Origin: VRUE01 sp045805805
Lineage (GTDB): Bacteria > Actinomycetota > Thermoleophilia > Solirubrobacterales > 70-9
Reading direction: 5' to 3'
Length of the DNA: 64,000 nt
NCBI GenBank assembly: GCA_045805805.1
Contig: JBJMKO010000086.1
Coordinates: 30,319 to 94,318 of the forward strand
Made by a program: the position numbers and the translations under genes. The notes under the pieces were generated by a model. That model had not been told where the DNA came from. It was given only the letters and a program-made list of their open reading frames with translations, and made no database searches. The stretch's first letter is position 1; each line of letters starts with the position of its first letter. Below are positions 39,373 through 47,295 of this stretch, piece by piece.

Positions 39373-39644
39373 CAGCCAGACTTTCGCTCGCGGACGAGGA
39401 TCTGCTGGGGCGTCGAGACGGTCGGGTTGTCGTTGGCGAAGCACTCGAACGGGTGGTCGTGGCCTTTGACCTCAACACCACACCAGCACAGCGCGTGAGC
39501 CTCGCCGAGCGCGGTCTGGCCACATTCGGCGCACCGATGCTCGGCGGGGCCGCCATCAGGATCTTCGCGGGTCATTACACGACCCATGCACTGCCGACAG
39601 GCGTGGTCGGTGAAGTCCCAACCGCCTTTACGCTCGGATCCCAT
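39372..39644 (-). CDS. Zinc-ribbon protein (90 aa)
   Basis: Four Cys pairs: CRQC, CAEC, and CWC-x-C (WCGVEVKGHDHPFEC), giving two probable zinc sites. Overlaps the upstream gene by 17 nt. The C-terminus is variable and basic. Possible nucleic-acid-binding accessory; no family recognised. Confidence 0.65.
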   Translation of the reverse strand: MGSERKGGWDFTDHACRQCMGRVMTREDPDGGPAEHRCAECGQTALGEAHALCWCGVEVKGHDHPFECFANDNPTVSTPQQILVRERKSG

Positions 39645-40179
39645 GTTGCCCCTCTCGCACGATCGGCGGAGCGACCCAGCCGAAGGCGACCGTCCGCGCT
39701 TCCGACCGGATGGTCGAGAGCACGGCCTCGACCCGGGACGAGACCCGGTCGAAGCGGCGAACCTTCATGCTGGAATCAGCGCCGAACACACATGCGAGCA
39801 TGGCGGAGGACAGCTGGCGACAATGGACGGGAGCACCGCCCTTGGCGTTCTTGCCGATCATCACTTCCCGCTCGCGGTTGTAGCACGATACGCAAATCGA
39901 CTTGCGAATGAGTCGACGAGTCAGCTCGTGGCACCGAGAGCAGATCAGGCGGCCAAGAAAACGGGAGGAGGAAGCGGTCTCGGGCACGATGCCCGAATGC
40001 AAAGCGCCGATCGGGCAGCCACGGCACTGCGTCCGCGTTCCCGATTCCAGCCCTTGAGACGACATTGCCTGCTGGTAGAAGCCCGAGCACGCTTTAGTGG
40101 ACAGCGTGGCCTTCAGCCTCTCGCAGCGGAAATAGTCCCCCCGGACCCCTTCGATTGATCGATACTCGATCTCGCCCAT
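39628..40179 (-). CDS. Cys-rich putative regulator (183 aa)
   Basis: Residues about 20-60 (FRCERLKATLSTKACSGF ... CRGCPIGALHSG) and 75-110 (ICSRCHELTRRLIRKSICVSC) hold two Cys-rich motifs similar in layout to FlhC-like or small zinc transcription activators. The C-terminal part is basic. It could act on transcription or replication of the early region. The assignment is by pattern only. Confidence 0.5.
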   Translation of the reverse strand: MGEIEYRSIEGVRGDYFRCERLKATLSTKACSGFYQQAMSSQGLESGTRTQCRGCPIGALHSGIVPETASSSRFLGRLICSRCHELTRRLIRKSICVSCYNREREVMIGKNAKGGAPVHCRQLSSAMLACVFGADSSMKVRRFDRVSSRVEAVLSTIRSEARTVAFGWVAPPIVREGQHGIRA

Positions 40180-40650
40180 TCACCCATACGCCAGCAGCTG
40201 GCGAACGACCTCCTCGACCTCGTCCTTGGATCGGAAGTGCGCCCCCCTGAACACGCGGTCCCAAACGACATTCAGCACGGCCCCGTAGACTTCCCGGAAC
40301 TCGTGCTCATCGCAATTTGCGAACGCGATCGACTTAGCTTCTAACTTGAGGCTGCCGTCGAGGGAATATACCGGATCATAATGACCGGCGAGGATCAGCA
40401 CTTCCTCGCGGAAACGCTCGAAGTTCTTTTGTATAGGCTGACCTCGAAATTGGCGGTCTTCCGGTGGATCCCACATCTCAAAAGCGAAATTGAGCAGGGC
40501 GAAAAAGAGCCGGTGAAACTTGATGTTCCGGGCTTTCTTAGCCTCAACGGAAAACCCTTCGCCCAACGCTACGGACGCGACCAGCTTCTTCGCGTTCTCG
40601 TCGACCGCGACGAGCACATCGCCCGGCCCCTTCTCGAAAATGCACTTCAC
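40180..40650 (-). CDS. DUF1367 family protein (156 aa)
   Basis: GTG 40650 by GTGA coupling. The pattern KCIFEKGPGDVLVAVDENAK ... RNIKFHRLFFALLNFAFE matches DUF1367, a phage-associated family often near replication genes. Function unknown; the family includes recombination/repair neighbours in lambdoid phages (NinX-like context). Confidence 0.7.
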   Translation of the reverse strand: MKCIFEKGPGDVLVAVDENAKKLVASVALGEGFSVEAKKARNIKFHRLFFALLNFAFEMWDPPEDRQFRGQPIQKNFERFREEVLILAGHYDPVYSLDGSLKLEAKSIAFANCDEHEFREVYGAVLNVVWDRVFRGAHFRSKDEVEEVVRQLLAYG

Positions 40651-41030
40651 AGACGCCTCCCCAGATCCGGCGAGCGCAGCTGCGGATCCTTGCAGGCCCG
40701 CACGATCGCATCGGTCAATTTGGCTCCGTAGGTCAGCAGCCACTCGGTGTGCATGCGGCGCTTTTCGGCGGCGTCGAACAGCTCGAGCGCAGCGGCGGCC
40801 TCCCGGGCGATCGTCGAGCGGAGCAGATGCAGCTCAACATGCCAGCAGGACGTCTGCAGCGCCTGCGCTCGAGCGCGCTCCTCGAGCGCGATCGCCGGGA
40901 AATGATCGGCCCAATCCCGGTAGATCTTGTCGAACATGTCCTCGGCGGCCTCGTCCCAGATGATTCCGGGCCACACCTCGCGCGGCACCTCGCCCGACGA
41001 GATTCCTTCGGCGGCAGCGAACAGGTCCAT
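40647..41030 (-). CDS. Hypothetical protein (127 aa)
   Basis: ATG 41030 shares TGATG with the DnaC stop; an in-frame start further upstream overlaps the loader gene and is less likely. A mostly helical protein (DEAAEDMFDKIYRDWADHF, STIAREAAAALELFDAA, HTEWLLTYGAKLTDAIVRA). No family recognised. Confidence 0.65.
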   Translation of the reverse strand: MDLFAAAEGISSGEVPREVWPGIIWDEAAEDMFDKIYRDWADHFPAIALEERARAQALQTSCWHVELHLLRSTIAREAAAALELFDAAEKRRMHTEWLLTYGAKLTDAIVRACKDPQLRSPDLGRRL

Positions 41031-41806
41031 CAGCGCGCCCGGTGGCTTTCCCAATCGAACGTGGCCAGCAGGCCACCATTCTCGCGCATCCGGTCAAACG
41101 ATCGAGCGCCGATCACCTCGATCAGCTCATTGCGCGACAGATTCGAGATGACGACCGTCGGCAGCATCGCCTGATACCGCCCGTTGATCACCTCGTAGAA
41201 CAGGTTCGATTCGGTCTGGCTGTCGAACTGGACGCCGACCTCGTCGATGATCAGGAGGAACGGCGAGAGAAATTCACCGATCGCCTGCGCCTCGGTCTTC
41301 TTCGAGCCACGAGTCCACGTCGACTTGACCGTGCGGAACAGCTCGGCGACCGACACCAGCCGACCGGTGAACTTGTCCGAAGCGCCCATCAGCTGGCGCA
41401 GGATAGCGAAGCCAAGGTGGGTCTTGCCGGTGCCCGGTCGACCGACCATCAGGAGTGACCTGCCAGCCTTGAAGTGGTCGCGGAAATTCTCGGCGTAGCC
41501 CAGCACCAGCTCGAGCACAGCGCGCTGCTTGGCGTTCTCGGCATGGTAGGTCTCGAAGGTCGCATGCTCGAACCGCTTGGTCACTCCGGCCCAGCGGAGC
41601 CGGGCGGCCTCGGGATCCCAAACCGGCTTTTCAGGCTCGGCAGCCTTCGCGGCTTCCCGGGCGGCGTCGGCCTCCGCCATGCAGGCCTCGCACGGCATGT
41701 AGATGCCGCCGAGCAGATGCTCCGCCTCATAGGGGCCATGCTTATTGCAGGTGCGAACCTTGGTCGCCGGATGCTGCGGTGCGTCGTCTGAAACATTTTC
41801 CATCAC
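41030..41806 (-). CDS. DnaC/IstB-like helicase-loader AAA+ ATPase (258 aa)
   Basis: Start chosen at GTG 41806 (GTGA coupling); ATG 41803 would remove one residue. AAA+ motifs: Walker A MVGRPGTGKTHLG (about 119-131), Walker B LLIIDEVGV (about 184-192), and VISNLS sensor-1 region. The N-terminal 55 residues form a Cys-containing zinc-like segment (CNKHGPYEAEHLLGGIYMPC). It would load the replicative helicase (host or phage) at the origin. Confidence 0.85.
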   Translation of the reverse strand: MMENVSDDAPQHPATKVRTCNKHGPYEAEHLLGGIYMPCEACMAEADAAREAAKAAEPEKPVWDPEAARLRWAGVTKRFEHATFETYHAENAKQRAVLELVLGYAENFRDHFKAGRSLLMVGRPGTGKTHLGFAILRQLMGASDKFTGRLVSVAELFRTVKSTWTRGSKKTEAQAIGEFLSPFLLIIDEVGVQFDSQTESNLFYEVINGRYQAMLPTVVISNLSRNELIEVIGARSFDRMRENGGLLATFDWESHRAR

Positions 41807-42564
41807 AGTTTTCCACTCGGGCCATAGTCGACATCGTCGAAGGTGCGGCGGTTCACGCCAGTGTTGTTGCGCGCCTTCGGGAAGCGGCTGGTCAACCAGC
41901 CGACCGGGTCGGAGACCTTTTCATCGAAGGCTTCGATGATGCGCTTGAGTGCCAGCTGCTCGCCGAGGGTCGCCCGGCACTTGCCGATAAAGGCTCGAGC
42001 GCTCTTCTCGTTCGCGCCGCCCGAACACATGAAGGTGACCACGGCAGGGTGGAAGAACCAATCGACCTTGTTCTCGAAGTCGGTCGGATCAGGCAGGCCT
42101 GACGAGCCTCCGTTGAGACCGAGATCCGGCGGCTCGCCGCCCGATGCGTTAGCATCGGAACCTTCCTTGGTTCTGGATATGGATATGGTTGGCTTAACGC
42201 CCGCTTGAGCGCCCGCTCCTTGCTCTTTTCGGGCAGCGCGGACCTCCGCTGACCGACGGGCGGCCTCCCGGGACTGCTTGAACCGTTCGGCTGCCTTCTC
42301 CAGTTCACGATCGATTCGAGGGTGACGCCAGAGGCCGTCTTTGACCTCGAAGAACGACTGAAGCTCCTCGCGCATTTCCAGCCACTCGGGCGGCGACAGC
42401 TTCACCAGCTTCGCCAGCTTCTTGTCGTTGTCCGGCAGAGGGCCGCCAAGCGACCAATAGGAGCCGATCAGCAGCAGGTAAGCGCCATGCTCGAGCGTGG
42501 TCATCTGATGCGTGTCGCGGAAGTAGTCGCCCCAATAGAACGGCATGTAAGGGAACGACGCCAT
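41803..42564 (-). CDS. DUF1376 replication-initiator-like protein (253 aa)
   Basis: Starts at ATG 42564, MASFPYMPFYWGDYFRDT, the conserved beginning of DUF1376, a winged-helix family related to DnaD and phage replication initiators. Residues 1-90 are the winged helix; 90-150 are a charged low-complexity linker (AARKEQGAGAQAG, GGEPPDLGLNGGS); the C-terminus holds a helical domain that may bind the loader. Coupled upstream of the DnaC-like gene, the usual arrangement of a two-component initiation cassette. Confidence 0.8.
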   Translation of the reverse strand: MASFPYMPFYWGDYFRDTHQMTTLEHGAYLLLIGSYWSLGGPLPDNDKKLAKLVKLSPPEWLEMREELQSFFEVKDGLWRHPRIDRELEKAAERFKQSREAARRSAEVRAARKEQGAGAQAGVKPTISISRTKEGSDANASGGEPPDLGLNGGSSGLPDPTDFENKVDWFFHPAVVTFMCSGGANEKSARAFIGKCRATLGEQLALKRIIEAFDEKVSDPVGWLTSRFPKARNNTGVNRRTFDDVDYGPSGKL

Positions 42565-42785
42565 TACGCGGCCTCCACTTCGGACGGTGGCGAGCAAGGG
42601 TAGTTGCGCTGGCCGAAAGGCCTCGGTAGTGATGGCACGGTTCGGTCGCTCCCACATCAGCGATTGGACAAGGGCGGGCTGGCCGACGCAACTCGGCCAC
42701 CCGCCCGCCTTTTTGCGCATAACCCAAGATAAGATGCAAGCGACCGCTTAAGCGCCCGTTTAGCAATGCGTTCTGATGCGCCCGC
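42565..42785. other. Intergenic region of the replication operon
   Basis: No convincing gene seen; a minus-strand frame that runs into the DUF1376 start is Arg-rich and rejected. It contains the hairpin described separately and, near 42748, a CGCTTAAGCG palindrome in GACCGCTTAAGCGCC, a partial relative of the operator-like sites. Confidence 0.5.
42672..42714 (+). terminator. Plus-oriented hairpin with T run
   Basis: GGGCGGGCTGGCCGA / TCGGCCACCCGCCCGCC stem (one bulge) followed by TTTTT on the plus strand, although the surrounding genes are on the minus strand. It may block antisense transcription or act as an attenuator structure in the minus transcript. Confidence 0.6.
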
Positions 42786-43169
42786 TCAGACTTGCCTGAT
42801 CGCCCAGCCGCCACCGTCCCTCTTCTTTCGGGGAATGGCAACCTTGAAGATGAAGGGATAATGCTCGGCGGCGACGGCCATTTTGACCTTGGCGTCCTCC
42901 GAGATCATGTGCTCGGATCCCTTGGTGTCATGCAGCTCGAGGATTCCGCCGTCGACCGGGAGCACCGCGAAGTCCATGGTGAGGAACGAGCGATCGGCAA
43001 GGCGCAGCTTGATTCCCTCGAAGGCGAACCACGCGACCCGGCCAGCGGCGTGCTCCGCCTCGAGGTGGGCGCAATAGGCAGCCTCGGTCTTGTTCATCTC
43101 GCCGGGCTTGCGCCGCCGCGCGGCGGCGAACATCGCACGTCTGGTGTCTTGGCCCTTCTGGAAGGCCAC
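42786..43169 (-). CDS. DUF1064-like putative endonuclease (127 aa)
   Basis: GTG 43169 just below the regulator gene. The layout MNKTEAAYCAHLEAEHAAGR ... LADRSFLTMDFAVLPVDGG-LELHDTKG ... EDAKVKMAVAAEHYPF matches DUF1064, a phage family with a PD-(D/E)XK-like core (D-F then H-D-x-K pattern). It may process DNA ends or junctions. Coupled with the initiation genes in the early minus operon. Confidence 0.75.
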   Translation of the reverse strand: MAFQKGQDTRRAMFAAARRRKPGEMNKTEAAYCAHLEAEHAAGRVAWFAFEGIKLRLADRSFLTMDFAVLPVDGGILELHDTKGSEHMISEDAKVKMAVAAEHYPFIFKVAIPRKKRDGGGWAIRQV

Positions 43170-43175
43170 CCCGGA

Positions 43176-43424
43176 TTATCCGGCGGCGAGCGCGGGAGCG
43201 GCTTGGGGCGCGGCGACCTCGGGCACGCCCTGCGGGAAAGCGAGACCGACATAGGTCAGCTCGTTTTCAGACGCACGGACGAGCGCGATCGCCATTTTGA
43301 GCGAGGGATTCTTGTTCGGCGAGTAGAGCAGGGCGCGGATATACGAGAGATCCGTCCCAGCCCCAGCCGCAAGCCTGCGCAGCCCCTCGAGGCCGTGCTT
43401 CTCGTAGAAATCCGCGATCGTCAT
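43176..43424 (-). CDS. Small HTH regulator, candidate Cro/CI-like repressor (82 aa)
   Basis: ATG 43424 preferred: the promoter -10 (TATGAG) covers the upstream ATG 43436, and the transcript would begin at or next to ATG 43424, making a nearly leaderless mRNA, as for lambda cI. Residues about 1-55 (DFYEKHGLEGLRRLAAG, DLSYIRALLYSPNKNPSLKMA) form a Cro-like helix-turn-helix; the Ala/Pro tail is flexible. It lies back to back with recT and next to an operator-like site, the classical position of a phage switch repressor. Confidence 0.7.
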   Translation of the reverse strand: MTIADFYEKHGLEGLRRLAAGAGTDLSYIRALLYSPNKNPSLKMAIALVRASENELTYVGLAFPQGVPEVAAPQAAPALAAG

Positions 43425-43444
43425 GGCCTGCCTCATACCTTTCG

Positions 43445-43455
43445 ACCGCTTAGGT
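43445..43455. promoter_or_regulatory. 11-bp operator-like site (ACCGCTTAGGT) of the regulator
   Basis: Overlaps the minus-strand regulator promoter TTGCGA-17-TATGAG, so binding there would be autoregulatory. Confidence 0.65.
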
Positions 43456-43541
43456 CGCAAGTGCTGGCGACTTTGTGCAACGCTATGCACAGAAAACGAC
43501 ATAAATCCGCAGCCGCGATGCGTAAAACGCTAGACCCATCA

Positions 43542-43557
43542 ACCGCAGCGGTATAAG
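43542..43557 (+). promoter_or_regulatory. Operator palindrome ACCGCAGCGGT with TATAAG box, recT promoter
   Basis: Perfect palindrome overlapping a -10-like TATAAG (43552-43557), upstream of recT. The -35 region is weak (GCTAGA), which fits a promoter controlled by a bound protein. Confidence 0.65.
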
Positions 43558-43588
43558 CCAAACGACCCAAATCAGCAAAGGAAGTGCC

Positions 43589-44725
43589 ATGGCCGACGAA
43601 GAACAGACCGGAACTGCCCTCACCCTCACGCCTGTCCAGCAGGCCGCCGTCAGGGAAGTCAGCTCGCTCGGCAAGCTGTTCCACATGGAGGCGAGCGGCG
43701 ACGTCCTCGCCGACGTGCTGATCCAGACCGCTTTCAGCGGCGACAAGGAGCCGACGCCCGCCCAGCTGGTCGCCCTCGTGGTGGTGGCCAAGCAATACCG
43801 GCTCAACCCGTTCACCAAGGAAATCTACGCCTACCCCGACAAGAAGAAGGGCATCGTCCCGATCGTCGGCGTGGACGGTTGGATCCGGATCATCAACGAG
43901 CAGCCGATGCTCGACGGAATCGAGTTCGATTATTCACCCGAGATGCGCGACCTGAAAGAGATTGACCCCGCAGCGCCGAGCAAACCGGTCCACGAATGGG
44001 TCGACTGCATCATCACCCGGAAAGACCGGGACAAGCCGATCGTCGTCCGCGAGTATTTCGATGAAGTCTACAAGGTGCGCGGCAATTATGACGGACCGTG
44101 GCAGACTCACCCGAAGCGGTTCCACCGCCACAAGGTGCTGATCCAGTGCGCCCGCGTGGCGTTCGGCTTCGCTGGAATCTACGACCCGGACGAAGCGGAC
44201 CGGGTGATCGAGCAGCAGGAGCGGGAACTCTCCGCCGAGCCGCGCCGCACCGGCCCTGCCCGGCCCCAGCGCAGGTCGAAGGCCGACGCGAAGACTGACG
44301 CTCCTCCGGCTGGCCGGACGCACGACGCCGGAGTCGACGAGCGCGCCGAGGCTGGCGATCAGCAGGAGGCGCGCGCTGAAGACATTACAGATGCCGAGTT
44401 CGAGCCGGTCGCCGACGAACAGCCGAATGCCGCCGACGAACGGGCGGCGGAGACGGCGGACGACGGCCCTGCGCCGACGGACGACGGGTCTCTCTTCGGC
44501 GGCGGCGAGGGCGCGACCGCCGACGATTGGCAGCCGGAGCCGGGACAGGCCAGCGAAGGCACGCTCGAGTTCATCCGGCGGAAGGGTGAGGCGAAGGGCT
44601 ACGACGCGATCGCCCTCTGCCAGCGGTTCGAGCTGAACGCCCTGCGCGGCATCACCGAGGAGAAGGCCTCCGAGATCCTCGGCTGGCTCAAGACCGCCCC
44701 GGCGAAAGAGGTGGCCCCGGCCTGA
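43589..44725 (+). CDS. recT: RecT/Bet-family single-strand annealing protein (378 aa)
   Basis: ATG 43589 with AAAGGAAGTG upstream. The first 215 residues match the Bet/RecT annealing fold: AAVREVSSLGKLFHMEAS, VVVAKQYRLNPFTKEIYAYP, IVPIVGVDGWIRIINEQ, FHRHKVLIQCARVAFG. The C-terminal 160 residues are an acidic low-complexity extension and a short helical end. With the exonuclease next to it, it forms a two-component recombination system that anneals ssDNA for replication and repair. First gene of the plus early operon. Confidence 0.9.
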   Translation: MADEEQTGTALTLTPVQQAAVREVSSLGKLFHMEASGDVLADVLIQTAFSGDKEPTPAQLVALVVVAKQYRLNPFTKEIYAYPDKKKGIVPIVGVDGWIRIINEQPMLDGIEFDYSPEMRDLKEIDPAAPSKPVHEWVDCIITRKDRDKPIVVREYFDEVYKVRGNYDGPWQTHPKRFHRHKVLIQCARVAFGFAGIYDPDEADRVIEQQERELSAEPRRTGPARPQRRSKADAKTDAPPAGRTHDAGVDERAEAGDQQEARAEDITDAEFEPVADEQPNAADERAAETADDGPAPTDDGSLFGGGEGATADDWQPEPGQASEGTLEFIRRKGEAKGYDAIALCQRFELNALRGITEEKASEILGWLKTAPAKEVAPA

Positions 44726-45336
44726 TGCTCCACTTCGACGCCAGCACGCACACCTACACGATCGGCGGCGAAAGGTTGCCGTCGGTCACGCAGGTGCTCG
44801 ACATGCTGACCGACCTCGACCAGATCCCCGCGCACAAGCTGCGCTACGCCGCCGAGCGCGGGGACGCGGTCCACTACGGCTGCGAACTGCACGACACCGA
44901 CGAACTGGATTGGGACACGCTCGAGGCGGAGTTGGTCCCCTACGTCGAGGCGTGGATCAAGTTTCGCCGCCAGACCGGATTCGTGCCGGACAAGATCGAG
45001 CACCGCATGTTCCACCCGAGCATGCGCTTCGCCGGGACGCTCGACCGGACCGGCATCCTCTACGAACGCCCGGCGATCGTCGACATCAAGGCCGTGGTGA
45101 AAACCTACCCCTCCACCGGACCGCAGCTGGCCGCCTACGAGACGCTGCTGAAGGTGACCGAGCCGGACGGCCCGAAGGCTTACGATCGCTACGCCGTCCA
45201 GCTCTGCAAAGACGGCACCTACCGTCTCCACCCCTACAAGGATCCCGCCGACTTCGGCGTGTTCGTCTCGGCCCTGACGCTCTGGAAATGGGCCAACCGC
45301 AACCAGCAACGCATTCACTACGAACCGAAAGGATGA
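44725..45336 (+). CDS. RecB-like/PD-(D/E)XK exonuclease (203 aa)
   Basis: Overlaps recT by TGATG. A PDDEXK_1-type nuclease: HYGCELHDTDEL (motif with H-x3-D), FAGTLDRTG (D of motif II), AIVDIKAV (D-I-K active site), QLAAYETL (Q-x-x-x-Y). It resects dsDNA 5' ends so that RecT can anneal. The small size is like phage exonucleases of recE/alpha type. Confidence 0.85.
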   Translation: MLHFDASTHTYTIGGERLPSVTQVLDMLTDLDQIPAHKLRYAAERGDAVHYGCELHDTDELDWDTLEAELVPYVEAWIKFRRQTGFVPDKIEHRMFHPSMRFAGTLDRTGILYERPAIVDIKAVVKTYPSTGPQLAAYETLLKVTEPDGPKAYDRYAVQLCKDGTYRLHPYKDPADFGVFVSALTLWKWANRNQQRIHYEPKG

Positions 45337-46058
45337 ACGAAGTGCCAGAAGACACCACCACGAAGCTGCCCGCGATCCCGGCTCCGCCGAAGGCCGAGGA
45401 ACTGGCCAAGGAAGTCGCGCCGGTCGTCGCCGCCGCCAAGGAGCTGAAGGTCGATTCAGACATGATGTATGGCGAGGCGGGCGAGGAACTGCGCAACATC
45501 AAGTCCAAGTTCAAGGTGCTCGAGGAGCGCCGCAAGGCGATCACCGGGCCGCTCGATCTGGCCAAGAAATCGGTCATGGACCTGTTCCGCGCGCCGCTCG
45601 AGTCGCTGACCGAAGCCGAGAACATCATCAAGAAGTCGATGCTGACCTACTCGCAGGAGCAGGAGCGCATCCGCGACGAGGAAAACCGCAAGCAGCGCGA
45701 GGCTCACGAGCGCGAGCAGGAGCGACTCCGGAGGGAGGCCGAGGAAGCCCGCCAGAGCGGCGACGAGGCTACGGCCAGCGTGCTCGAGCACACGAGCGAC
45801 GTCATGACGGCGGCAGAGCCTGTCGCCCGCCCAGCGCCCCGCGCGCAGGGCATCGGCACGGTCACCCGCTGGTCGGCGGAAGTGTCCGACAAGCGCGCCT
45901 TCATCGAATTCTGCCTGACCGACGCTGGCGCGCAGTATTTTGACGCCCTGCAGGTCGACATGAAGCCGCTCAACCAGCTGGCGGTCGCGCTGAAAGACAA
46001 CCTCAATATTCCGGGCGTGAAGGCGGTCCCGACCGCCGGAATCTCGGCTCGCTGCTAA
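45333..46058 (+). CDS. Coiled-coil protein of the recombination operon (241 aa)
   Basis: ATGA coupled to the exonuclease. Residues 20-170 are strongly helical and charged, with a long coiled coil (EELAKEVAPVVAAAKELKVD, REAHEREQERLRREAEEARQ). The C-terminal 70 residues form a small beta/alpha domain (VTRWSAEVSDKRAFIEF). Similar proteins are often placed between exonuclease and SSB in phages, perhaps as a mediator; not identified. Confidence 0.7.
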   Translation: MNEVPEDTTTKLPAIPAPPKAEELAKEVAPVVAAAKELKVDSDMMYGEAGEELRNIKSKFKVLEERRKAITGPLDLAKKSVMDLFRAPLESLTEAENIIKKSMLTYSQEQERIRDEENRKQREAHEREQERLRREAEEARQSGDEATASVLEHTSDVMTAAEPVARPAPRAQGIGTVTRWSAEVSDKRAFIEFCLTDAGAQYFDALQVDMKPLNQLAVALKDNLNIPGVKAVPTAGISARC

Positions 46059-46070
46059 GGAGACAGGAAC

Positions 46071-46580
46071 ATGGCGGGAGTGAACAAAGCAATCCTCGTC
46101 GGCAACCTCGGGAAAGACCCCGAGGCCCGGTCGATGAACAATGGCAAGGAAGTGGTCAGCTTCTCGATCGCCACGTCCGAAAGCTGGAAGGACCGCGACG
46201 GCAACCGGCAGGAGCGGACCGAATGGCACAACATCGTGATCTTCAATGAAGGTCTCGGGAAAGTCGCCAAAAACTATCTGCGTAAGGGATCGAAGGCCTA
46301 CATCGAAGGCCAGATCCAGACCCGCAAGTGGAAGGATCAGTCCCAGAACGACCGCTACACGACCGAGATCGTGCTGCAGGCGTTCAACGGCGCGCTCGTC
46401 CTGCTCGACAAGCGCGAGGAAGGCTCGGGCAGCGGCGGTGGTGGCTACAGCGGCGGTGCGAGCGGCGGTGGCGGTTATTCCGGCGGTGGCGGCGACCAGA
46501 GCAGCAGCGGCGGTTACAGCGGCTCGCGGCCCCAGCCCGCCGCGTTCGACACCGACCTCGACGATGACGTGCCATTTTAG
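46071..46580 (+). CDS. ssb: Single-stranded DNA-binding protein
   Basis: A 169-aa SSB with an OB fold over residues 1-110 (VNKAILVGNLGKDPEARSMN, EWHNIVIFN, YIEGQIQTRKW), a Gly-rich linker (GSGSGGGGYSGGASGGGGYS) and an acidic tip ending DDDVPF, like the bacterial SSB C-terminus that recruits partner enzymes. Start follows AGGAGACAGG. It binds ssDNA in replication and recombination together with RecT. Confidence 0.95.
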   Translation: MAGVNKAILVGNLGKDPEARSMNNGKEVVSFSIATSESWKDRDGNRQERTEWHNIVIFNEGLGKVAKNYLRKGSKAYIEGQIQTRKWKDQSQNDRYTTEIVLQAFNGALVLLDKREEGSGSGGGGYSGGASGGGGYSGGGGDQSSSGGYSGSRPQPAAFDTDLDDDVPF

Positions 46581-46582
46581 GT

Positions 46583-46617
46583 CAGATTCCAACTGACCGG
46601 CGGTCGGTTGCAATCTG
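46583..46617. promoter_or_regulatory. Long dyad after ssb (17-bp arms)
   Basis: CAGATTCCAACTGACCG and CGGTCGGTTGCAATCTG are 15/17 complementary around one base (46600). As DNA it is a large operator-like palindrome containing ACCGGCGGT; as RNA a strong hairpin. It may regulate the downstream gene or end the ssb message; no T run. Confidence 0.6.
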
Positions 46618-46645
46618 ATATCTGACTTTACCAAGGAGCAAGAAC

Positions 46646-47032
46646 ATGGACGACAGTTTCGAGACCATCAAGGAAGACGCGAAGCGGGGACAGCCCGAGA
46701 CCGTCCTTCCCGAAGGTTTTCAGGACGAAGGCGGGCAGATCGTCATGGGCATTCAAGGCCTGATCGAAGGCAGGCCGGTGCTCACCGTCGCCTCGGCGCT
46801 CACGGCCACGCTGTTCGCGGCAGTCACGCAGGAGACACTCGACGAGCAGGCGAAAGAGGCCCTCTCGGTCATGGTCTGCGACCTCGCCACCAACGTGCTC
46901 AACACGAACGGCATCACCGCCGAGCGGCTGGTGGAGATTATGTCGAAGCGCGGCGAAGTCGACGTGCACGCCTCGGCGATCGGCGCGATCCTGCTCGAGC
47001 ACAAAGCGGAACCGGATCAGGAGCAGGGCTGA
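46646..47032 (+). CDS. Hypothetical protein (128 aa)
   Basis: ATG 46646 with AAGGAGCAAGA. Residues about 25-60 hold a strand-helix region (GGQIVMGIQGLIEGRPVLTV), followed by a long helical region (SALTATLFAAVTQETLDEQ). Possibly membrane-associated or a small accessory in recombination. Not recognised. Confidence 0.7.
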   Translation: MDDSFETIKEDAKRGQPETVLPEGFQDEGGQIVMGIQGLIEGRPVLTVASALTATLFAAVTQETLDEQAKEALSVMVCDLATNVLNTNGITAERLVEIMSKRGEVDVHASAIGAILLEHKAEPDQEQG

Positions 47033-47295
47033 TGCCGCAGATGGTCACCTATTACCGGGTCGACCTGCAGCACGGCGTCTCGGTTGAGGAAAAGCCCTCC
47101 GGCTTCTACCGCGACGACCCGGACCTCGGCGTCTCGGTGTTCAAGAACCTGCGCAAGGCGAAGGCGGTCTTCACGCGCGAGGCCAGAGCTGAGATCCAGC
47201 GGCTGCGCGCGCTCCAGAAGGAAGTGGGGCCGCGCACGAACCGGCGCATGCTAACCGAACACAGATTCGTGCCGTGGGAGCCGCCGCAGCACTAA
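47032..47295 (+). CDS. Hypothetical protein (87 aa)
   Basis: TGATG overlap. Basic small protein with a beta start (QMVTYYRVDLQHGVSVEEKP) and helical end. Its stop overlaps the convergent oxygenase gene by 4 nt. Function unknown. Confidence 0.7.
   Translation: MPQMVTYYRVDLQHGVSVEEKPSGFYRDDPDLGVSVFKNLRKAKAVFTREARAEIQRLRALQKEVGPRTNRRMLTEHRFVPWEPPQH

Noticed and set aside
42565..42785. Minus-strand upstream extension of the DUF1376 gene (about 50 extra codons).
   Set aside because: It crosses the terminator-like hairpin and is Arg/Pro-rich; the DUF1376 family starts with the MASFPYMPFYW-type N-terminus at ATG 42564.
43672..43690. A second parS-like half (TGTTCCACATGGAGG) within recT.
   Set aside because: It is only partly palindromic and lies inside a conserved coding region (KLFHMEA); probably chance.
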